From Dyadobacter jiangsuensis (GTDB lineage: Bacteria > Bacteroidota > Bacteroidia > Cytophagales > Spirosomataceae), in NCBI RefSeq assembly GCF_003014695.1, contig NZ_PYAS01000007.1, positions 62,001-126,000 on the forward strand: a stretch of DNA of 64,000 nucleotides, given 5' to 3'. A model generated the notes under the pieces. The model saw only the letters and a list, made by a program, of their open reading frames with translations. It did no database searches and was not told the DNA's origin. This document shows, piece by piece, positions 59,221-64,000 of the stretch (position 1 is the stretch's first letter; each line of letters begins with the position of its first letter). The position numbers were made by a program, and so were the translations under genes.

Positions 59221-60331
59221 TTATTTATATACCTCTTTCAAATCCTTTTCAAACAAAGTATAAGGATCATGGTAGAACTTCACAAAATCGGCCTCGCTGA
59301 CCTGGCCGTGGAAGGGTGCGTAAAAATGGGTGGGGCTTTTGGTATCGTTGCGCCACACGAGCACGTACGCAAGCTGCAATTTCTCCGCTTTCAAGGTTTT
59401 GAGCAACGTTTCGGTCCACCACGTCGGGTTGGGGATGCTTTCGAGGCCGGTTTCGGTAAATGCGGCTAGTTTTCCATGCTTTTGGGCGTATTCCGAAACG
59501 ATTTTGAGCTTTTTCAAACCTGCTTCGAGGTTGTACTTGCCATCGCGGCCGAAATCTCCGTAGTTGTCCATTCCTACCATATCCACCCATTCGTTGCCGG
59601 GGTAGCGTTCGAGGAATTCATATTCGGAGGTGAATTTATTGTCGGGGGAGAAGGCGTAAATGAAGTTATGCACGCCCAGCTGATCGCGCAGGTAGGAAAC
59701 GGTAAAACGCCATACGGCGATGAAATCCTCTTTCGAAGTATGCCCTTTGCCCCACCAGAACCAGTCGCCGTCGAATTCATGGAATGGCCTGAATATCATT
59801 GGCGCGAGCGTGCCGTCCTTGCCTTTGACCGAATGTGCAAAATCGGCGATTGTTTTTGAGGATCAGTTTATATTGTTCGTGGTGCGAGCCGCCGGGTTTG
59901 ATCAACGCCATAGCCGGTTTGGAAACACCGTCCTTCCAATAAAAGCCGCCTTCTGACGCCGGATTCGAGAAATGCCAGGCCACGGTAGTAATGCCGCCGC
60001 GGTTGTAAGTGGCTACCACATTCTTCCGCAATGCCTCGGCCGTTTTGGTAATTTCCTCCGCGGGCCGACCCGAGAGTCCCATAAAATCAACACCGATCAC
60101 GGCGGGGTGCGAGCCCGTTATCGATTTCACGTCCGAACGCTCCTCGTCGCCCGACCAGCCGTGCCCATACTCGGTCGCGTGCTGATGACCAAAAAGAATA
60201 TGCTGTTCAGAAAGTTTTTTAAGGTTGCGGTAAAGCGCGGTGGTCTCGGGTGTGGCTTTGGTATCGATCTGCGCATTTGCGGCTGCGGTGCAGAGCAATG
60301 CGCCTAAAAGGCTTATTAACAGTCTTTTCAT
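59221..60331 (-). pseudogene. GH26 beta-mannanase, broken by a one-base frameshift
   Basis: From the ATG at 60331 (signal peptide MKRLLISLLGALLCTAAANAQ) the frame runs into a stop near 59777, while the second frame from about 59851 carries the rest to 59221. Joined by removing one base of the T5 run at 59853-59857 (plus strand) they give 369 residues. The GH26 acid/base is in RPFHEFDGDWFWWG and the nucleophile in AFTETGL. GH26 enzymes cleave beta-1,4-mannan outside the cell. The total of 1111 bases is one more than a whole number of codons, so a single-base insertion explains it. It may be a sequencing error, a true mutation or a slippery site. Confidence 0.8.
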
Positions 60332-60545
60332 GCGTGTACGGTTCAGAATTCGAGATCTTGCAAAGATGGTAAATATTCCCATTCCGCACGATCGTTACTT
60401 ATTTTCCGATTATTTCGAATAAAATTCGAAAATATCATCACTGTGCCGAACTATTACAATACAATCATTGTAGTAGCTGAACTATATTCAAAATATAAGT
60501 CATTTTTTTGAATATTATTCTATTTGAATCCCACCCTGCCGAATT

Positions 60546-61022
60546 ATGAACGGAACCGATATTGTTCTCGATAAAACCGACCTCAGCATTCTCCGCCTCA
60601 TGCAGGAGAACGCGCGCATGACCAATGCCGACCTCGCGCGCGAGCTGGAAATGGCCCCCTCGGCGGTGCTGGAAAGGGTCAAGAAGCTCGAACAAAAGCA
60701 GGTGATCGTCAAATACACGACGCGGATCAGCCCGGTGGCTTTGGGGCAGACGCTCCTCGCATTTATCGCGATGAAATCGTCGGAAGGCATGGGCAGTAAC
60801 AACACCGCCAAGGAACTTGCCAAAATACCTGAGGTACAAGAGGTTCACCACATTGCGGGCGAGGATTGCTATATGGTGAAAGTCCGCACGGCCGACTCGG
60901 CGTCGCTCATGGACCTGATGCGCAACAAGTTCAGCAAAATACAAAGTATCACATCCACGCGCACTACGATCGTCCTCGAAACGGTCAAGGAAGAGCAACA
61001 ATTAGTTATACCAGAAAAATGA
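60546..61022 (+). CDS. Lrp/AsnC family transcriptional regulator
   Basis: 158 residues. An N-terminal winged helix (DKTDLSILRLMQENARMTNADLARELEMAPSAVLERVKKLEQKQVI) and a C-terminal RAM/ligand-binding domain (VHHIAGEDCYMVKVRTAD) are typical. It probably controls the amino-acid exporter gene 7 bases downstream, in response to an amino acid. Confidence 0.92.
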   Translation: MNGTDIVLDKTDLSILRLMQENARMTNADLARELEMAPSAVLERVKKLEQKQVIVKYTTRISPVALGQTLLAFIAMKSSEGMGSNNTAKELAKIPEVQEVHHIAGEDCYMVKVRTADSASLMDLMRNKFSKIQSITSTRTTIVLETVKEEQQLVIPEK

Positions 61023-61029
61023 AATCGCC

Positions 61030-61977
61030 ATGCAAACATCAACAAAAACTCCGTCAACTTTAATGGTGGTACTGGCATTCGCCACCGTGTACATCGTTTG
61101 GGGATCCACCTATTTCTTCATCCAAAGAGCGCTGGAAGGGTTTCCGCCGTTCTTCCTGGGTGCATTCCGCTTCATCATCGCCGGCTTGCTGATGCTCGGT
61201 TGGAGCCTGATGCAAGGTGAAAAAGTATTTTCCTGGAAGATCATGAAACCCGCCCTTGTGACGGGTTTATTGTTGCTGTTTGTCGGCAACGGGGTAGTGA
61301 TCTGGGTGGAGCAATTCCTGCCTAGCGCAATGGTAGCCATTATGATATCGTCGTCACCGATATGGTTTGTGTTGCTGGATAAGCCAAAATGGTCGGAGAA
61401 TTTGAGCAACAAATCAACCATTCTGGGCCTTTTAGTCGGTTTTGCGGGTGTAATACTGCTGTTTTATGAAAAAATAATGGCTACCATGTCGTCGCTGAAC
61501 AGCGGGCGGGACCTTTTCGCGATGGTGCTGGTGGTGTTAGGTTCGATGGCCTGGGCAGGTGGTTCACTGTATTCCAAATATAACTCCGTGTCCAACTCCG
61601 CAACGGTCAACTCGACCTGGCAAATGCTCGCCGCCGGCATCGCATTCGTCCCCGGTGCATTGTTTTCGGGTGAATTTGCTTCCGTACAGCTTTCGTCGAT
61701 TCCGTTAAATGCATGGCTTGCTACCGGCTATCTTATCATGTTCGGCTCCATTGCGGCATTCAGTGCTTACGTGTGGCTTTTGAAAGTACAGCCTGCCACC
61801 AAAGTGAGTACTTATGCCTATGTAAATCCCGTGGTAGCCGTGCTACTGGGCATTTTCTTCGCCCACGAATCCATCACGCCTTTACAGATTTCCGGGCTGA
61901 TCGTCATTTTGGGAAGTGTTCTTTTGATTAATTTGCACAAATACAGAAAGCCGAAACAGGTTACTGCCACTTATTAA
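61030..61977 (+). CDS. DMT-family exporter with two EamA domains
   Basis: 315 residues with ten membrane helices in two EamA repeats. The start VLAFATVYIVWGSTYFFIQRALEGFPPFFLGAFRF resembles YedA/RhtA-type exporters. It lies between the Lrp-like regulator and the ChrB/AraC gene (1 base gap), so the three form one operon. Substrate is probably an amino acid or metabolite. Confidence 0.88.
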   Translation: MQTSTKTPSTLMVVLAFATVYIVWGSTYFFIQRALEGFPPFFLGAFRFIIAGLLMLGWSLMQGEKVFSWKIMKPALVTGLLLLFVGNGVVIWVEQFLPSAMVAIMISSSPIWFVLLDKPKWSENLSNKSTILGLLVGFAGVILLFYEKIMATMSSLNSGRDLFAMVLVVLGSMAWAGGSLYSKYNSVSNSATVNSTWQMLAAGIAFVPGALFSGEFASVQLSSIPLNAWLATGYLIMFGSIAAFSAYVWLLKVQPATKVSTYAYVNPVVAVLLGIFFAHESITPLQISGLIVILGSVLLINLHKYRKPKQVTATY

Positions 61978-61978
61978 T

Positions 61979-62842
61979 ATGAAATGGATCACGCGCGAGC
62001 GCCCAAAAATTGACCGACTGGCCTGCCCGTGGCTCATACGACGCTTTATCGATCCGCAAGCGGAAATAATATATGTACCCGAAAATGAGGTGTTGCGCCA
62101 GGCGAATGTGCTTGGTGCGACACCTTTCGACATTCCCGGTGTCGAGTTCACGCATTATGACGACCAATGCACGTTCGACTATTTCATTAAAAAATACGAA
62201 TTGAAAGATCCTGCGTTAAGCATTATCGCGCCCATCGTACGCGGTGCCGACACCGACGATCACACGCTGGCGTTGCAGTCGTCAGGACTGTGGGCCATTT
62301 CGGCCGGACTGGCTTATAATACCAAGGACGATAAGGAATTGCTCGAAAAAGGCATGCTCATTTACGACGCATTGTACAGCTGGGCCACGCATTTGCACAA
62401 GGAAAAGCACACACAAAGCCCCACCGAGCATTTGCTTTTACAGATTTACAAAACCTACATCAGTAATAAAGGAGAGAGGAAAACTAAGGTACCCGCCTGG
62501 ACCAAAGAGCTCAAAAACCTCATCCAGGACCACATCGATACCAACCTGAACTTCAATCTCAAAATAGCGTCGGAAGAACTGGACGTAAACCCGGCCTATC
62601 TTTCGAGGGAATTTTCGCGGTATTTCGATAACCTTTCATTCGGCGAGTACATCCGGAAGCTGCGGATCGAAAAGGCCATTCAACTGCTCGAATCTTCGGA
62701 CGACACGCTGGCCGAGATCGCCTACCTCACCGGTTTCTCCGACCAGAGTCATTTCAACCGCGTTTTCAAGGCGCATACCGATCAAACGCCCTCCGAATAC
62801 AGAAAATTTGTCCGAAAAAGTAAAGGAAATACAAAACGTTAA
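61979..62842 (+). CDS. ChrB-like domain fused to an AraC DNA-binding domain
   Basis: 287 residues. Residues 1 to about 140 match the chromate resistance ChrB C-terminal family: WITRERPKIDRLACPWLIRRFIDPQAEI. Residues about 180-285 are an AraC/XylS helix-turn-helix pair ending in AEIAYLTGFSDQSHFNRVFKAHTDQTPSEYRKF. ChrB-type domains usually stand alone or with an N-terminal regulatory part, so this arrangement would sense something through the ChrB domain and bind DNA through the AraC part. No chrA transporter is in the window. Start 1 base after the exporter stop. Confidence 0.82.
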   Translation: MKWITRERPKIDRLACPWLIRRFIDPQAEIIYVPENEVLRQANVLGATPFDIPGVEFTHYDDQCTFDYFIKKYELKDPALSIIAPIVRGADTDDHTLALQSSGLWAISAGLAYNTKDDKELLEKGMLIYDALYSWATHLHKEKHTQSPTEHLLLQIYKTYISNKGERKTKVPAWTKELKNLIQDHIDTNLNFNLKIASEELDVNPAYLSREFSRYFDNLSFGEYIRKLRIEKAIQLLESSDDTLAEIAYLTGFSDQSHFNRVFKAHTDQTPSEYRKFVRKSKGNTKR

Positions 62843-62919
62843 AACCGTTCTATCCTGCGTGCGCATTGGTTTTTAGAATTGCATGGCGGTTTGTCCGCTT
62901 TCAACTAAAATCCCATGTT

Positions 62920-63483
62920 ATGCTCCGTTACTTTACCGGAAAACTCCTTATTACGCTCTGCATTTTCATTTCGCTTGCCAATGCTACCCTTCGCGCGCAG
63001 CAGCAGGCACAACCAGCGTCGGCACCCGCGAGCACGGCCGCGCCTGCACCCACGTACCCACGTGTAGCCGGTTATGTAGGCATCCTGCACCCGATCGTAA
63101 CGTTCAGCAACGAGGGTACTACCACCAATTTCGATAGCTATTATGTAGTGGGGCTGCCTACCGGCATTAATATCTGGAAAAGTCCTAAAATCGGCTTCTC
63201 CGCCGAGTTTGTACCGCTGGTAAGGGCCGAGAAGGGCACGAGCAAGATGGCCAATTTCCTCTTCCACCCAGGTATCCTCGTAACATTAGCACCCGGGCTT
63301 ACCTTCGCCGGTCGTGCCGCTTTTGAAACGGCCGGGAGGTATGGCTTCACGCCGGTTTTGAATAAAATCGTGAAGAAGAATAAGAACAGCGGCTATTTTG
63401 TAGCGGTACCGGTGCCGTTCCGCTTTGGGAACGGGCACCCGGCTTCCGTTACGATAGGATTTCAGTTTGGAATCACATTCTGA
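62920..63483 (+). CDS. Secreted protein, probable outer-membrane beta-barrel
   Basis: About 187 residues from the ATG at 62920 (MLRYFTGKLLITLCIFISLANATLRAQ, signal peptide); the ATG at 62866 would add residues that do not fit. A Gln/Pro/Ala linker (QPASAPASTAAPAP) precedes a beta-rich domain with alternating hydrophobic strands and a final FQFGITF, the terminal aromatic typical of outer-membrane barrels. No named family is recognised. Confidence 0.75.
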   Translation: MLRYFTGKLLITLCIFISLANATLRAQQQAQPASAPASTAAPAPTYPRVAGYVGILHPIVTFSNEGTTTNFDSYYVVGLPTGINIWKSPKIGFSAEFVPLVRAEKGTSKMANFLFHPGILVTLAPGLTFAGRAAFETAGRYGFTPVLNKIVKKNKNSGYFVAVPVPFRFGNGHPASVTIGFQFGITF

Positions 63484-63489
63484 CCACGA

Positions 63490-63744
63490 TCAACAACACA
63501 AAGAGCCATCCATGACCCGTTCAACTTCTGAAATGTCGCGGTTACGGCGGATCAGCGTCATGATTTTTTCAAAGTCGATCAGTTGAGAAGCCTCGAAAGC
63601 GATCACGCCCACGAAACTTTTGCCTCGGCTGATAAAATTCAAATGCTTGATCTTCGCCCCGTTTACGGACTCCACACTGGAAGTGATCTTGTGCAGGTTC
63701 CCGGCATTCCGGTAAATGATCCGGAGAAAAAAGGTTTTGCTCAT
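63490..63744 (-). CDS. Small conserved protein of unknown function, ACT-like pattern
   Basis: 84 residues. The order strand (TFFLRIIYRNAG), helix, strand (FVGVIAFEAS), helix (FEKIMTLIRRN), strand and a final DGSLCC suggests a small alpha/beta fold like an ACT domain. Two Cys residues end the protein. No confident family assignment. It is convergent with the beta-barrel gene (6 bases between stops). Confidence 0.6.
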   Translation of the reverse strand: MSKTFFLRIIYRNAGNLHKITSSVESVNGAKIKHLNFISRGKSFVGVIAFEASQLIDFEKIMTLIRRNRDISEVERVMDGSLCC

Positions 63745-63787
63745 TGGTCTTGATATTTATGTGGTTTGTTGAGAATGTTCTTTTTTT

Positions 63788-63855
63788 GACCGCTGACGGC
63801 CGACCGCTGATTTTTATTTTTAAGATCGGCGGTCCGCGGTCGGTCGTCGGCGGTC
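63788..63855. repeat. Family A palindromic repeat, copy 3
   Basis: Arms at 63788-63811 and 63825-63855 (GACCGCTGACGGCCGACC and TCGGCGGTC units) resemble copies 1 and 2, with a short AT-rich loop and a T7 run just before. Confidence 0.75.
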
Positions 63856-63918
63856 CTATTAACATTACGCCCCGCAGCCCGGTTAAGTGCCACCGCCGTA
63901 CATTAAATTTTGTTAAAA

Positions 63919-64000
63919 TTAGAATGCATCGAACCAAAGCCTGGTCGTCAGGCGATCCTCACCCTGCGCCGCGACGGCTGCTTTGTAGTTGGCTGCGTTG
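63919..64000 (-). CDS. C-terminus of a probable SusD/RagB-like protein (cut by window edge)
   Basis: Only the last 26 residues are in the window, ending NAANYKAAVAAQGEDRLTTRLWFDAF and a TAA stop at 63919-63921. The TTRLWFDAF ending resembles SusD/RagB-like starch-binding outer-membrane proteins of Bacteroidota, but such a short piece cannot settle it. Confidence 0.4.
   Translation of the reverse strand, partial: NAANYKAAVAAQGEDRLTTRLWFDAF

Overview
The window looks like a chromosomal segment of a Bacteroidota bacterium of the Cytophagales, most like Dyadobacter or a close relative. Reasons: a flexirubin/aryl-polyene pigment cluster with a Flavobacterium-type tyrosine ammonia-lyase, a type IX secretion C-terminal domain, promoters of the TTG-N19-20-TAnnTTTG form, RodA/PBP2 and S6-S18-L9 operons of Bacteroidota type, and moderately high GC. 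These are readings by eye; no database search was possible.

Layout. (1) 1-12316, minus strand: a long flexirubin/aryl-polyene operon (tyrosine ammonia-lyase, ketoreductase, three ketosynthases with intact catalytic residues, two ketosynthase-like proteins without an evident nucleophile, two ACPs, two hotdog dehydratases, thioesterase, LpxL-like acyltransferase, polysaccharide deacetylase, LolA-like protein, GT2). (2) 12463-19131, plus strand, divergent from it: an MMPL exporter/PlsC acyltransferase/methyltransferase fusion, a CrtI-like oxidoreductase and a halogenase-like flavoprotein. A further ketosynthase-like gene (19133-20176) sits on the minus strand behind glpD. (3) 20202-33378: housekeeping genes (glpD, LysM/BON protein, rpsF-rpsR-rplI, PLPBP, GT9, DUF423, rodA-mrdA, NFACT protein) separated by several families of palindromic and tandem intergenic repeats. 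(4) 33379-38304: a TetR-controlled tripartite efflux operon with a clear promoter and paired palindromic operators. (5) 38458-43372: ruvC, a flippase-like protein, a GT2 and a large T9SS-secreted surface protein.

(6) 43781-49741: an XRE/S24-like regulator divergent from a CarH-like MerR/B12-binding regulator, which leads a carotenoid operon crtI-crtB-idi-crtZ-crtYcd expected to make zeaxanthin. (7) 49719-53482, minus strand, converging on it: a compact three-gene cassette whose first gene is an in-frame fusion of a UbiA prenyltransferase to a complete type III polyketide synthase, followed by overlapping methyltransferase and FAD-oxidoreductase genes. No product can be assigned. (8) 53654-57292, minus strand: a Family 2A encapsulin operon with shell protein, cysteine desulfurase cargo bearing a disordered N-terminal extension of about 230 residues, and serine acetyltransferase. 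(9) 57693-64000: a stand-alone IS1595-type zinc-ribbon protein, two paralogous lipoproteins, a frameshifted GH26 mannanase, an Lrp-EamA-ChrB/AraC operon, two small hypothetical proteins and the C-terminus of a probable SusD-like protein cut by the window edge.

The most notable systems are the UbiA-type III PKS fusion cassette and the encapsulin/desulfurase operon. The CarH-like protein keeps the cobalamin-binding signature but appears to lack the histidine that captures cobalt after illumination.
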